Shown here one piece after another: positions 10,533 through 20,833 of a stretch of 64,000 nucleotides of DNA; positions within the stretch are counted from its first letter, which is position 1, and each line of letters begins with the position of its first letter. Source of the stretch: Mesomycoplasma ovipneumoniae (GTDB lineage: Bacteria > Bacillota_I > Bacilli_A > Mycoplasmatales > Metamycoplasmataceae); contig VZDP01000001.1 in the NCBI GenBank assembly GCA_009756935.1, forward strand, positions 21,832 to 85,831, in the 5' to 3' direction. The position numbers and the translations under genes are program-made. Under the pieces are notes generated by a model, which saw only the letters and a program-made list of their open reading frames with translations, made no database searches and was not told the origin of the DNA.

Positions 10533-12362
10533 TTAAATCCATTTTTTCCTACGCATTCACGGTTGAACTTTTTCGCGATAAGTCTTGGATTTTTGGAAAT
10601 AATGAACGCCAAGTGCTTGCATAATTTCTCAAATACCACCAATAATTCAGTAAATTTGAAGTGAAGCTTGAAAAATTACTCCAAAAAACACGAAAATTAT
10701 AGACATGATTCTTTGTGTTTTTACTTGTTTTTTATATGTCTCATTTTCTTGAGCATTTATTATTCTTTTTGTTTTATTTTTATTTAAAAGTTTCGGAATT
10801 ATTTGCTGCAACCCTTGAACTATAACCGTAATAATTATTATTGGAAGATAAATTCATTGACCGTCAAAAAGTTTTTGATAAGAAGTTGCTGCTAATTCAA
10901 GACCTAAAAAATAAGTAACTTTAAAGCTAGGAATTCCCTGGAGTGCTCGTCAAACCGCTATAAAAATAGGCATAGTTACTAAAATTTGGGAAAAAGGTGC
11001 GAATGGTGAAAAATTATTTTTCTTATAAAGGTCGGCAACTTCTTGTCGATGACGTTGTTGCATGACTTTATTTTTTTTGTAATTTTCATATTTTGCATCA
11101 ATTTTAGCTTTTTTTAGTTGTAGCTCATTTTGCTTGTTTTGACCAAAAATCGTTTTAAACCTGAAAGCAAAAGAGATAAGTTTTGTTATTACAACGATTG
11201 TTAAAATCGCCAAAATTGTTATTCAACCAGATCAGGCAGATAATGACTGGGACGAGGTTACTCAAGTAATTATTTTAGAAATTGGGTAAACAAACATTGC
11301 ATAAAAAGGCCCTAATTTCCATGACTCGAGTCAACTAACAATCGGGAATGACGGAACTTGATTTTGGAAAGCGATTTTTCTTGCAAATTCTTCGTCGTTA
11401 TTATTCCAGTTGTAAGTTTTGTTTTGTATATCAATTCGGGAAAAATTAATAGGAAAAATTATTTTTTTTATAGATTCAGCGTATCCAGAAATAATTTTTT
11501 CAGTTTCAGGAGAAATTTCTTTTCCTGCTTTTGTTTCATATTCTTCGATTGCATTTTCTAGTTTATTGTTTGAAAATTCTGGTAATGAAATTAATTTATT
11601 ATAAAGAACTTGAAGAACATCACGGCTAAAAATTGCATAACTTCGGTTAACAGGCGGGAGTTTGCTGTCTATTTTAAAGAAAAACTGGTCAATTTTTTCA
11701 GTTATGTTGGCTGTATCATTGTTATTTTGAAAATTAAAATTATTAATAGGTAAACTTTTGGCGTTCTGCAGACTTTCGAAATAATTTTTATCAGCTTTTT
11801 GACTAAAATATTTTGGAGATGGAAGTTTTATTTCAGTTCAAACGGTTTTTTGCTCGTATGATTTTTGCGCAGAACTGAAAAAAATAAATTCATTAGTTTT
11901 GTCACCTTTTAAATATTCAAATTCATTTTCATTATTTTGGAACAAAAGAAGTGAATTAAACTCACCAAAATCTGAATTTTTATCTCCGATTTGTTGTCTT
12001 AAGACGTTTAAAATACTTTCTTGATTTACCTTTTTTGAGTCGGCCGAAATCAAAAAGTTATTGTTTTTTGTTGCTAATTCAATACCAGGTGCGCTTTCAT
12101 TTTCTGATTTTTTAAAAATTGTATAATTTGGGGTTATTTCTTCTTTAGAATTATAAAACTCAAGCGCTTCGCCAACATTATGCGAAGTTTTTACAACTAA
12201 TGATTGAATACAACCGGTTAGAGAAATTCCGAAAATAATAGTGTAAAAAAAGACTTTCAAAAATTTGAAAATAGATTTGAAGTTTTTGAAGCTATTTTTT
12301 TTAGAACCGTTTTGGTTCTGGAAGTAATCAAAAGCCTTTGGTCGTGTTTGTTTATTTTTCAT
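10533..12362 (-). CDS. yidC: Membrane protein insertase YidC/OxaA
   Basis: 609 aa. Inserts and folds inner-membrane proteins, alone or with SecYEG. After an unusually long basic N-terminus (about 35 residues) comes a hydrophobic segment ending in the lipobox ISLTGC (Cys near residue 51), as in Gram-positive SpoIIIJ-type YidC lipoproteins. A large extracytoplasmic domain follows (to about residue 360). The conserved insertase core starts with LGPFYAMFVYPISKIITW and holds the charged hairpin KKAKIDAKYENYKKNKVMQQ, then FAPFSQILVTMPIFIAVWRAL and two or three more helices. The basic C-terminus (REKVQPWMRRKKWI) could bind ribosomes. It overlaps rnpA by 11 nt, in the classic rpmH-rnpA-yidC order next to dnaA. 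Confidence 0.93.
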
Positions 12363-12690
12363 TTTTTTGGAATTCTTTGAATATTTTAATAATTTCGTTC
12401 TCTTTTTCTTTAAAATTGAGTGTTAAAAATGATTTTCTTGTTATTAAAATTACTCGAAATTTTGGTGCAGAAGGTCAATTTTTTTGAAGGCTGTGAAGAA
12501 TATTTTTGATTTGCCTTTTATAATAATTTCGTTTAACTGCATTAGCAAATTTTTTCGGAATTGAAATACCAATTTCGAAAAAAGCAAATTTTGAATAATA
12601 AAGAATAAGAGAATTTGTAACTATCTGTTTTTTAGATTCGATTATTGCTTGGAATTCTCAATTTTTTTTAATAGTCGGAATTTTTTGCAA
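12352..12690 (-). CDS. rnpA: Ribonuclease P protein component
   Basis: 112 aa. Protein subunit of RNase P, which matures tRNA 5' ends. The RNR signature is visible as NAVKRNYYKRQIKNIL; FEIGISIPKKF precedes it as expected. Translation probably starts at TTG 12690, 6 nt after the SD AGGATAA; no ATG fits. Two TGA codons are read as Trp, one in the N-terminal KKNWEF. The start lies 14 nt after the rpmH stop and the end overlaps yidC by 11 nt, so the three genes are translationally linked. Confidence 0.88.
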
Positions 12691-12704
12691 AATTATCCTA
12701 AAAA

Positions 12705-12848
12705 CTATTTATCTGATACAGTTAATCTTTTACGACCTTTTAATCTTCGAGCTGCTAAAATTTTTCTACCGTCAGCAGTTGACATACGTGCGCGGAAGCC
12801 ATGAGTTTTTATGTGTTTTAATTTATTTGGTTGGTATGTTCTTTTCAT
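12705..12848 (-). CDS. rpmH: 50S ribosomal protein L34
   Basis: 47 aa, [20 protein letters not shown] onward, the highly conserved L34 sequence including [28 protein letters not shown] sits 5 nt upstream of ATG 12848. First gene of the leftward rpmH-rnpA-yidC unit, whose promoter must lie in the origin region. Confidence 0.97.
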   Translation of the reverse strand: MKRTYQPNKLKHIKTHGFRARMSTADGRKILAARRLKGRKRLTVSDK

Positions 12849-13029
12849 GATATCTCCTTTTGTTTTATTTGTTTTTTTAAAAATATTGCTAAAATTTAAA
12901 AAAACATAGTTATTTTGTTGACTTGCACCCAAAATTGTATAGTTAAATTTTAACACTTTTTATATTCTTATATAAAAATAAAGTAAACGTTTCTAAATTT
13001 TACCACAAAAGAAGGAAAAATCAAAAAAA
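12849..13029. other. Origin region, rpmH-dnaA intergenic part
   Basis: 181 bases, very A+T rich, between divergent rpmH and dnaA, the usual oriC site in Firmicutes and mollicutes. It must hold promoters for both directions. TTTTACCACA (about 12999-13008) is the only thing resembling a DnaA box, and a poor match. dnaA has SD GAAGGAAAAA upstream of ATG 13030. Origin assignment rests on gene order and on the change of coding strand. Confidence 0.65.
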
Positions 13030-14418
13030 ATGAAAGCAAATAGTAATATAAAAATCAGAACCCAAGAACTTCGGCAACAAATTGAAAACCTATTAAATGA
13101 CAAAATGGTTTACAACAATTTTTTTCAAACAATTTTTGTGGTAAACGAGACCGAAAACGAAATTATCATTGATTTTACAGACCAAATTGCAAAACAAGAA
13201 GTTATTTCTCGATGAATTGACACTGTCGAAAAAGCGATTTCTAACCTTGAAATTTCTAAGGTTTTAACTTTTAATAATGAAAATAATTATATAGAAAAAC
13301 CTAAACAAGCACAGGATTTTACTATAAAAAACAAGTACTGCAGCTTTAAAATAAACAATTTTTTGAATAAATTCACCTTTAAAAACTTTATAAGGTCTAA
13401 CTATAATTTTCAGATTTTTAGCATTTACGATTCAATTATAAGCGACACAAAACTCAATTTTTCGCCGATTTTTATTTCAGGACCCTCAGGAATAGGGAAA
13501 ACTCATTTTATTAATGCCATCGGAAATTTGCTTGCTGAAAAAGGCAAAAAAGTTTTCTACATTAATGATTATAAGTTTATAAGTTGCGTAACCGGCTGAA
13601 TGCAAAATGGCGAAAGCAATAAAATCAGTGATTTTTTAGAGTGACTGACTCAAGTTGACGTTTTTTTATTTGATGACATTCAAGGTTTGGGGCATAAACA
13701 CCAAACTTCAATAGTTGCTCTTGAAATTTTGAACAAATTTATTGAAAATGATAAAACTGTAATTATAACGTCAGACAAATCTCCTTCTTTATTAGGTGGT
13801 TTTGAAGAAAGATTTATCACAAGGTTTGGTTCAGGTTTGCATATAAAGTTAAATAAGCCTAAAAAAGAGGATTTTTTGCGCATTTTTACGCATAAATTGC
13901 GCGAGCAAAATTTGGACAAACACATTTGGACAACTGATGCGCTTGAATTTCTTTCAAAACACTTTCGAAACTCAATTAGAGAACTCGAGGGTGCGCTAAA
14001 GTCAATTGTTTTCTACATTCAGACAAATAGAATTAAATTTCAGAGCGAAATTTATTTTGACAAGCAAAAAATGCTCGAAATTTTTGTAGAAAAACATGAA
14101 ACTGAACAAATAATCACGCCTGATTTAATAATTCAGAGTGTTTCTAAATATTACGGAATTCCTGTCAACGATATAAAAAGTGAAAAAAGAGATAAAAATA
14201 TAGTTCATGCGCGTGATATTGCTATTTGATTGATTAAGAATATTCTTGATTTAACTCACAATGAGGTTGGGTCATTTTTCAACAACAGAAAACATTCGAC
14301 AATAATTTTTACACTTAGAAAAATTGATGATTTAAAACAAAGCAACAATCACGAATTAGAGTTGGCCTTAAATCAAATATATAAACATTTAAATTGAAGT
14401 TTTAAACATAAAAAATAA
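13030..14418 (+). CDS. dnaA: Chromosomal replication initiator protein DnaA
   Basis: 462 aa. AAA+ ATPase that binds DnaA boxes and opens the origin. Domain order is normal: N-terminal domain I (residues 1-75), short linker, AAA+ core with Walker A GPSGIGKTHF (about residue 151) and Walker B VFLFDDIQGL, and C-terminal DNA-binding domain IV with ARDIAIWLIKNILDLTHNEV followed by SFFNNRKHSTIIF, the DnaA signature. TGA codons fall on Trp, for example in IAIW. The protein is short in linker domain II, as in other mollicutes. First rightward gene after the origin. Confidence 0.97.
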
Positions 14419-14583
14419 TAAAAATTAACACTGTTTTTTGGCAAAAAAACGCTATAAATTAAAGATTTTTTGTTTTTTTGAACTTTTAAACAAACTTATT
14501 ATAATTTTTATTAAACTAAACATAACCTAACTTAACAAAACTAAACTTAACTAAATTTATTATTTATTTTGCAAGGAGTAAAA
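14419..14583. other. dnaA-dnaN intergenic region, candidate unwinding element
   Basis: 165 bases. From about 14482 to 14571 the top strand has no G at all, and within it a run of ACTAAAC/ACTTAAC-like units (14513-14557) forms an imperfect short repeat. A+T richness and position between dnaA and dnaN suit a DNA-unwinding element. No consensus DnaA box is seen here. It also holds the dnaN promoter (14500-14505). Confidence 0.55.
14500..14505 (+). promoter_or_regulatory. -10 box of dnaN
   Basis: TATAAT preceded by ACTTAT; predicted transcript would carry the C/A-rich repeat tract as its leader and the SD CAAGGAG before ATG 14584. Confidence 0.5.
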
Positions 14584-15720
14584 ATGAAATTTAGAATTAA
14601 AAAGAACATTATTGAAAAACAAATCGAAAGAATGCAAGTAGCAATTCTTAGTCACAATAATTCTCCATTGAGCTCTTTTTTTATGAAATTAACAAGAGGA
14701 GGATTGTTTATAATATCTACAAATAGCGAACTTTCTTATAAAGTTTTTATCGAAAAAGAAAATTTAATTGAAATAATTGATGTCGGTTTTTGTTTAATTG
14801 ATGGATTTTTTTTACGTGATGTTATAAAAAAATGTGATTCAGAAATTAGTTTTGAATTAAAGGGTAATGAACTAATTGTTTCCTGAGAAGAAGCTTCATT
14901 TACAAAAAGTCTTATCAATGCCAATTTTTTTCCAGAAATTGACTTTGACCAAAAAGGGATAAAGTTAATTGTAAATGCAAAAAACTTCAAAAAAGCCGTA
15001 AAAAATACAGCTTTTGCAACCACAAACAACCCTTCGCAGCCAGTTTTATCAGCTATAAATCTTAGTTCTGATTCAGGTTATTTGTTTTTTTCAGCAACAG
15101 ACACAACTAGATTTGCTTCAGAAAAAATCGAAATTTTTAACCAAAGTAAAATAAATATTTCCGTTAATGCTAAAAATTTGAAAGATTTTATACCTCCAGA
15201 GCTCGATTCAGACATTGAATTAAACATTGAATCGACAAAAATTAGCTACATTTACGATAATTTAACTATTCAATCAAGAATTTTGACAATAGACTACAAA
15301 GATATTTCGAATGTTTTGCCAAAAAAAGATGAAATTTTATATTTCTTTTCTATAAAAAAACGCGAAATTATCGATCTAATTGATAAAACTACGATAATTT
15401 CGCCCGGAAAAGATAATGTAATTAACCTTACAATGTCAAAAACTGAATTAAAAGGTTTTATTTCGCGACAAGATTCGGGGCAATCTAATGTTTCTACAAA
15501 AAATGTTATTGACTTTAAAATGAATCCAAATTTTGCTAATTCTGGCGAGTATGATCCTGAATTTGTCGAAATAAATGTCAATTATCGTTACCTGAAAGAC
15601 GCAATTTCTGTTTTTGACAACGTTATTGAAATTTATATAAATGACAAAAAGACAAAAATGCTCATAAAATCACCTGAGCGTCCAGAAACTAGCCAACTTA
15701 TTGGTCTAATTCTTGTATAA
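14584..15720 (+). CDS. dnaN: DNA polymerase III subunit beta (sliding clamp)
   Basis: 378 aa. Ring-shaped processivity factor of the replicative polymerase. Length and three-domain pattern match DnaN; the C-terminus (KTKMLIKSPERPETSQLIGL) resembles the usual clamp end, though the final MPMRL-type motif is replaced by LIGLILV. Start ATG 14584 has SD AAGGAG 6 nt upstream. A perfect 12-bp inverted repeat (15362-15403) lies in the coding sequence. Placement directly after dnaA is the standard order. Confidence 0.95.
15362..15403. repeat. Perfect inverted repeat in dnaN, 12-bp arms
   Basis: Arms 15362-15373 (GCGAAATTATCG) and 15392-15403, loop 18 nt. Encodes about residues 260-273. Confidence 0.85.
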
Positions 15721-15768
15721 AAGGCGATTTTCTATTTTAAAAAATCAATAAAAACAGCTAAAATATAG

Positions 15769-15774
15769 TATAAT
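15769..15774 (+). promoter_or_regulatory. -10 box of mnmG
   Basis: TATAAT 31 nt before ATG 15806. No clear SD precedes the start (AGAAAG at 15795-15800 is weak). Confidence 0.5.
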
Positions 15775-15805
15775 TTTTTAATTAATTGAATTTAGAAAGT
15801 CTAAA

Positions 15806-17665
15806 ATGTCAAAAGAAAAAAATAAAAGTGGTTTAGAGTTTGATGCAATCGTAGTTGGTGGTGGTCACGCCGGAATTGAGTCAGTTTATGCACTTTTAAA
15901 AAAAGGTTTTAAAGTCGCGCTGATAACGCTTGATAAAAAAAAATTAGCATCAATGCCGTGTAATCCAGCAATCGGCGGACCTGCTAAAGGAATAATAACT
16001 CGAGAAATCGATGCTCTTGGCGGTGTGCAGGCCAAATTTTCTGATGCTGCAATGATTCAAATTAAATATTTAAATGAGTCAAAAGGACCTGCGGTTTTAG
16101 CCATGCGGGCACAAATTGACAAAGAAAAATACTCTAAAATCATCCTAAAAGATCTAAAACAGCAGGATAATTTGACTATTTTTGAAGATTTAGTAACCGA
16201 ACTTTTGGTTGAAAAAAACCGTATTTTTGGACTAAAAACAAAAAAACGGGCTACTTTTTTTGCAAAAAGTGTAATTATAACCACCGGAACCTACATGGAC
16301 TCAAAAGTTCTTCGCGGTTCTTCGTCTATTTCAAGCGGCCCTGATGGTCAAGAAACTTCAAATTTACTCTCAAATAACCTAAAAAAACTCGGTTTTGAAT
16401 TGCAACGACTTAAAACAGGAACCCCACCAAGAATTCTTACCTCTACTATTGATTTTTCAAAAGTTGAACGCGAAGTTTTACCACTTTATAATATAAATTT
16501 TTCATTTCAGTCAAAACACAAACTAAAAAAACAAATTTCCTGCTATTTAACTTACACTAACTCAAAAACACACCAAATAATAAACGAAAATTTGGACAAA
16601 TCCTCAATGTATTCAGGATTAATTTCGGGAGTTGGACCTCGTTATTGCCCTTCGATCGAAGATAAAATTGTCCGTTTTTCTGACAAACCTAGACACCAAA
16701 TATTTTTTGAACCAGAAACAAAAAAACAAGACATAATGTACATAAATGGCCTTTCAACCTCAATGCCTGAAGAAGTCCAAGATCAAATTATTAAAACAAT
16801 TCCGGGGCTAGAAAATGCAAAAATCGCAAAATATGGCTATGCAATTGAATATGATGCAATTAATCCGCTTGAATTGAAAAAAAGTTTAGAAACTAAAAAA
16901 ATAAAAGGGCTTTTTATGGCTGGCCAAATTAACGGAACTAGTGGATATGAAGAGGCCGCAGCCCAAGGTTTGGTTGCTGGAATTAATGCTGGACAATTTA
17001 TTTTAAAGAAAAAACCGATTGAAATTTTGCGAAATGACGGTTATATCGGCGTTTTAATTGACGATTTAGTAACAAAAGGGACAAAAGAACCCTATCGAAT
17101 GCTAACTTCAAGAGCAGAATATCGACTTATTCTTCGAAATGATAATGCTGATATCAGAATGTTAAAATATGCCTTTGTTTCTGGCATGATTTCAAGAGAC
17201 TATTACCTAAAAGTTAAAGAAAAATACAAAAAAATTGATAAAAAAATAGAAAAACTTTCTAAAGATTTTTTGTCGCCAAAAGATCCGTTGGCAAAAAAAT
17301 ACGGTATAAAAACTGGAATCTCAAAGTTAAAATTAATTTCTCGACCTGATGTTGATTTTAAAGATATTTTGCCCGATTTTGAATATGGCTATGAATTAAT
17401 GGTCATTTCTCGCTTAAAAGGCTATATTCAAAAGCAAAATTCTGAGGCCGAAAAAATGATTAGGCTTGAAAATTTACTCATTCCAACAGATATAAATTAT
17501 CAAAAAGTTGCTAATTTATCAACCGAAGCGCTCGATAAATTTTCAAAAGTTAGACCAAAAACTATTGGCCAGGCAAGTAGAATTAGTGGCGTAAATCCAG
17601 CAGATATTCAAATGCTTTTATTTCATCTTAATCTTTTAAAAATGCAAAAAGAAGCAAAAACATAA
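15806..17665 (+). CDS. mnmG: tRNA uridine-34 modification enzyme MnmG (GidA)
   Basis: 619 aa, full length with no in-frame TGA. FAD-dependent partner of MnmE, placing a carboxymethylaminomethyl group (or related) on U34 of certain tRNAs. N-terminal dinucleotide-binding motif [12 protein letters not shown], then [13 protein letters not shown] with the conserved Cys, [11 protein letters not shown], the LKTGTPPRI loop, and C-terminal [22 protein letters not shown]; all are GidA signatures. Overlaps rlmH by 1 nt (TAATG type), so the two are translationally coupled. MnmE is not in the window. Confidence 0.97.
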   Translation: MSKEKNKSGLEFDAIVVGGGHAGIESVYALLKKGFKVALITLDKKKLASMPCNPAIGGPAKGIITREIDALGGVQAKFSDAAMIQIKYLNESKGPAVLAMRAQIDKEKYSKIILKDLKQQDNLTIFEDLVTELLVEKNRIFGLKTKKRATFFAKSVIITTGTYMDSKVLRGSSSISSGPDGQETSNLLSNNLKKLGFELQRLKTGTPPRILTSTIDFSKVEREVLPLYNINFSFQSKHKLKKQISCYLTYTNSKTHQIINENLDKSSMYSGLISGVGPRYCPSIEDKIVRFSDKPRHQIFFEPETKKQDIMYINGLSTSMPEEVQDQIIKTIPGLENAKIAKYGYAIEYDAINPLELKKSLETKKIKGLFMAGQINGTSGYEEAAAQGLVAGINAGQFILKKKPIEILRNDGYIGVLIDDLVTKGTKEPYRMLTSRAEYRLILRNDNADIRMLKYAFVSGMISRDYYLKVKEKYKKIDKKIEKLSKDFLSPKDPLAKKYGIKTGISKLKLISRPDVDFKDILPDFEYGYELMVISRLKGYIQKQNSEAEKMIRLENLLIPTDINYQKVANLSTEALDKFSKVRPKTIGQASRISGVNPADIQMLLFHLNLLKMQKEAKT

Positions 17666-18123
17666 TGAGAATTTTAATAATTGGCTTTGGAAGTAATTCT
17701 AGAGATTTTTCAGTTTTATATCAAAAAGAAATCAATAAAATTAAGGAATTTAAATACCAAGTTGATTTAATTAATCTTAGTGAAAGTCAAAATGAAAACA
17801 TAAGTTTAAAAAAAACCATTGAAACAAAGCTAATTTTGGAAAAAATACCGAAAAATTACAGCTGTTTTCTTTTTACAGAGCGTGGTCAAACTATTTCTAG
17901 CCCAGATTTTTCACAACTATTGAACTCAGCAAATATTTGCCTCATAATCGGCGGTTCAAGGGGCGTTGATGAAGCGTTGATTCTTGAAAAAGTACCAAAT
18001 ATTAGGCTTTTATCATTTGGTAAAATTACTTTCCCCCATAGAATTTTCAAACTTGTACTTCTAGAACAAATTTATCGCGGACTTTCTATAAAATATAATC
18101 GAAAGTACCACCATGATGACTAA
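17665..18123 (+). CDS. rlmH: 23S rRNA pseudouridine-1915 N3-methyltransferase
   Basis: 152 aa. SPOUT-class methyltransferase acting on helix 69 of 23S rRNA. Seen: CLIIGGSRGVDEALI (SAM-binding knot), then FGKITFPHRIFKLVLLEQIYRG and the terminal KYHHDD, all close to the RlmH consensus (IGGxxG, TxPHxxxRLxLxEQxYRA, YHH). Starts with ATG overlapping the mnmG stop by one base. The next gene begins 11 nt later. Confidence 0.92.
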   Translation: MRILIIGFGSNSRDFSVLYQKEINKIKEFKYQVDLINLSESQNENISLKKTIETKLILEKIPKNYSCFLFTERGQTISSPDFSQLLNSANICLIIGGSRGVDEALILEKVPNIRLLSFGKITFPHRIFKLVLLEQIYRGLSIKYNRKYHHDD

Positions 18124-18134
18124 AAAAGGAAAAA

Positions 18135-19118
18135 ATGAACTCAAAACCATACTCAGAAATAATAAAAAACATCGAAAAACACGACAATATTTTTGTTTTT
18201 CACCACATTAGACCTGACGGCGACTGTCTTGGAGCTCAACAAGGTTTTGCAAAAGCAATTAAAAAAAATTTTCCCGAGAAAAATGTTTTTTTAATTGGAG
18301 ATAACAACAAAGAATTTGATTTTTTAAATTTTCACTTTGATAATAAAGATTCAATTGCAAGCGAATTTTTTGAAAATTCACTTGGAATTACAGTTGATAC
18401 TGCTGACATTAATAGAATTCAAGAATTAGACTTTTTCTTGAATTCTAAATTCAAAACAAGAGTTAAAATTGACCACCACCCTGAAAAAGTGGAAGAAATT
18501 TACGATCAAACTTGAATCGATCCAAGTTTTTGTGCAGCTTCTGAAATGATTGGCTTTATCTTAAAAGAAGAAAAATGACAAATTGATGAAGAAATTGCCC
18601 TTTTTGTTTATTTAGGAATTTTAACAGACTCAGGTCGTTTTGCTTTTCCTTCAACAACAGCAAGAACCTTTGAAATTGTAGCTTTTTTAATGAAAACTAA
18701 TTTTGATTTTAGCGAATTAAATCGCCTTTTGGCTCAGAGAACTGAAAATGAAGTCGCTTTTCAAGCACATGTTTTAGGAAATTACAACAAAAAAGGCAAA
18801 GTTTTATGACATTATGTCTCAAAAAGTGAACAGCAAAAATTTAACTTGTCTTCAAGTCAAGTCTCAGCGGTTAATCTTTTATCAAATATAGGTGATGCCT
18901 TGATTTGGCTGTTTTTAATTGAATATGAAAACCAAATTCGAGTTAGAATTCGTTCAAATGGCCCAGTTATTAATAAAATAGCGGCCGAATATGGCGGGGG
19001 CGGTCACCCTTTTGCCGCTGGGGTTAATTTAGATAACAACGAAAAAATTAATCAAAATATTAGTGAAATACTAGAAAAACTAGAAAAATTAGCCGAAGGT
19101 TTTAAACGTAATGGATAA
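18135..19118 (+). CDS. DHH/DHHA1 phosphoesterase, NrnA type (first copy)
   Basis: 327 aa. Family members degrade nano-RNA and pAp or cyclic di-nucleotides. Motifs: FHHIRPDGDCLGAQ (motif I, residues about 22-35), GITVDTADINRI (motif II), KIDHHPEK (motif III, DHH), TDSGRFAFP (motif IV) and the DHHA1 GGGGHPFAAG near the end. All metal ligands appear intact. SD AAAAAGGAAAAA, ATG 18135. It overlaps the second copy by 8 nt. A 13-bp perfect inverted repeat (18413-18447) sits just upstream of the DHH motif. Whether it is NrnA or a c-di-AMP-type (GdpP/DhhP) enzyme cannot be told from sequence alone. Confidence 0.88.
18413..18447. repeat. Perfect inverted repeat in nrnA copy 1, 13-bp arms
   Basis: Arms 18413-18425 (TAGAATTCAAGAA) and 18435-18447, loop 9 nt. 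Lies just before the DHH codons, the same place as the 19385-19422 repeat in the second copy, but with a different sequence. Confidence 0.9.
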
Positions 19119-20085
19119 AAAAATAGCAACAGAAATTAAAAATCTTATCGAAAATCACGACTCAATCGTGATTTTTCACCACATTAGACCCGATGGAGAC
19201 TGCCTTGGTGCTCAAAACGGTTTGAAATCACTTATTTTAGAAAACTTTCCAAATAAGCAAGTTTTTGCAATCGGAGATTTTAAGAAATCCTTCTCATTTT
19301 TAGGTTTAAAAGAAGATTCAGTACCTGAAAAAGAAATTTTGGAAAATTCTTTAGCCATAATTGTTGATGCAAACTTTAAAAATCGAATCGAATTTGCTTA
19401 TTTATTTGAGCAAATTCGATTCAAATCAATTTTAAGAATTGATCATCATCCAAATGATGATGATTTAGGTGAAGCTTATCGCTGAGTTGACCCAACTTAT
19501 ATTGCCGCTTGTGAACAAATCGCGGATTTAGCGCATGAATTAAACTGAAAAATTTCAAAAAGATCAGCCGAACTCATTTATCTTGGAATTTACACAGATT
19601 CAGGACGCTTTTTATATAAAAATACATCAGCACGAACTCACTTTTTAACGGCGGTTTTATTTGAAAATGGATTTAATTTTTCAAAAATTCATGAAAAATT
19701 AAATGCCAAAAGATTATCTGACCTTGAATTTGATGGTTACATTTTTGCTAATAAAAAAACTTACAAAAATGTAATTTATTACACTTTATCCATTGAAGAA
19801 CAGCAAAAACTACAAAAAAATTCACAAAATTCAGTTAAACCAAATTTATTAGCAAACATCGACGATTATAAAATTTGACTCTGTTTAGTTCAAGAAACTC
19901 AAAATTCATGGCGAGTTGAATTTCGATCAGCAGGTCCAAATGTTCAAAAAATTGCCCTAAAATGAGGCGGGGGTGGTCACCTTAATGCTTCAGGAACTAT
20001 TCTTGAAAACCTTGAAAAATTAGATTTATTAGTTCTCGATTGTCAAGCAGAATACGAAGAATGAAAAGCTAATTTTTTGAGTTAA
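19111..20085 (+). CDS. DHH/DHHA1 phosphoesterase, NrnA type (second copy)
   Basis: 324 aa, tandem paralog of the preceding gene. Motifs: FHHIRPDGDCLGAQ, AIIVDANFKNRI, RIDHHPND, TDSGRFLYK and GGGGHLNASG, so it too looks catalytically competent. The starts of the two proteins are very similar (HDxIxxFHHIRPDGDCLGAQ) while the rest has diverged. Starts within the end of copy 1 (8-nt overlap). Three inverted repeats fall in the coding sequence: 19151-19175 (10-bp arms), 19385-19422 (14 bp) and 19442-19461 (8 bp, over the DHH codons). A terminator follows the stop. Confidence 0.88.
19385..19422. repeat. Perfect inverted repeat in nrnA copy 2, 14-bp arms
   Basis: Arms 19385-19398 (GAATCGAATTTGCT) and 19409-19422, loop 10 nt. 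Directly upstream of the DHH motif. A smaller perfect repeat (AAAATCACGA and complement) is at 19151-19175. Confidence 0.9.
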
Positions 20086-20127
20086 AAAGGAAAAAGTAAG
20101 ACAAAAATACTAAATTTTTCCTTTTTT
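20084..20127 (+). terminator. Terminator after the nrnA pair
   Basis: AAAAAGGAAAAA (20085-20096) pairs with TTTTTCCTTTTTT (20115-20127) across an 18-nt loop, ending in T's. Confidence 0.65.
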
Positions 20128-20180
20128 TGGCTAAAAATCATAAAAAAATTAATATTCACAAACACACCATGGAGGTTGTT

Positions 20181-20756
20181 ATGAATGGGATTGATATTAA
20201 AAAATTTTTAAATTATCTATTTGCACTTTATCACGTCGACAGCGGAGAAACAGAGCTTTATCGAACTTGAGTTCAAAAAATACTATGATTTACGCATTGA
20301 AAATTTTACAGACTTTATAATGAACCGTTTTTTTCTGATGATTTTGAGTCGTACAAATATGGCCCTGTTTCATGAACAGTCTTAAAAACTCAGTTTTTTA
20401 GCCTTCAGACACCTAAAAATACCTCTTACAATCTCGAGGATATTTTAGATTATCACAAAAATGATATAATTGACGAATTCAAGGACATATTAAAAAACGA
20501 TTTTTTGAAAGATTTTAGTCACGATTATGGCGAAACTTTTACTGAAGAACAAAAAATAGAGGCTCAAGAAAAAAGGTGAGATTGCTTTCTCTTTGTTTTT
20601 GAACGGTTGAAAAAAATGCGTCCAAACGAATTAATGAATTTGTCTTACAAACAAAAATCATACAAAACCGCCTTATCAAATCCAACAAGCAAAATCATTC
20701 TTAACGAAACGATACTTGAAGACAGCGAAATAGATTTGCTAAAAAACGAATTTTAA
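20181..20756 (+). CDS. Panacea-domain protein (SocA-like, formerly DUF4065)
   Basis: 191 aa; five TGA codons read as Trp, so it is invisible with the standard code. The N-terminal half follows the Panacea pattern: VQKILWFTHWKFYRLYNEPF then DFESYKYGPVSW, where the family has KLLYyaqgwxlxxxgxxlFxdxxxAwxyGPVxxxvY. Family members are usually antitoxins or proteolytic adaptors (SocA) beside a toxin, or occur in phage regions. Here the neighbours are nrnA and ftsY and no partner ORF fits between them, so it is an orphan. The C-terminal half is Lys/Asn/Glu rich and unassigned. Start ATG 20181 with SD GGAGG 6 nt upstream. Function in this organism unknown. Confidence 0.72.
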
Positions 20757-20790
20757 TTTTTTTAACATTTAATAAAAAATTAAAACCCCT

Positions 20791-20796
20791 TATAAT
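20791..20796 (+). promoter_or_regulatory. -10 box of ftsY
   Basis: TATAAT (a second overlapping candidate ATAATATAT follows) 37 nt before ATG 20834; SD is weak (TAGGAA). Confidence 0.5.
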
Positions 20797-20833
20797 TTAT
20801 AATATATTTATTAAAAATTATAGGAACCGCAAA

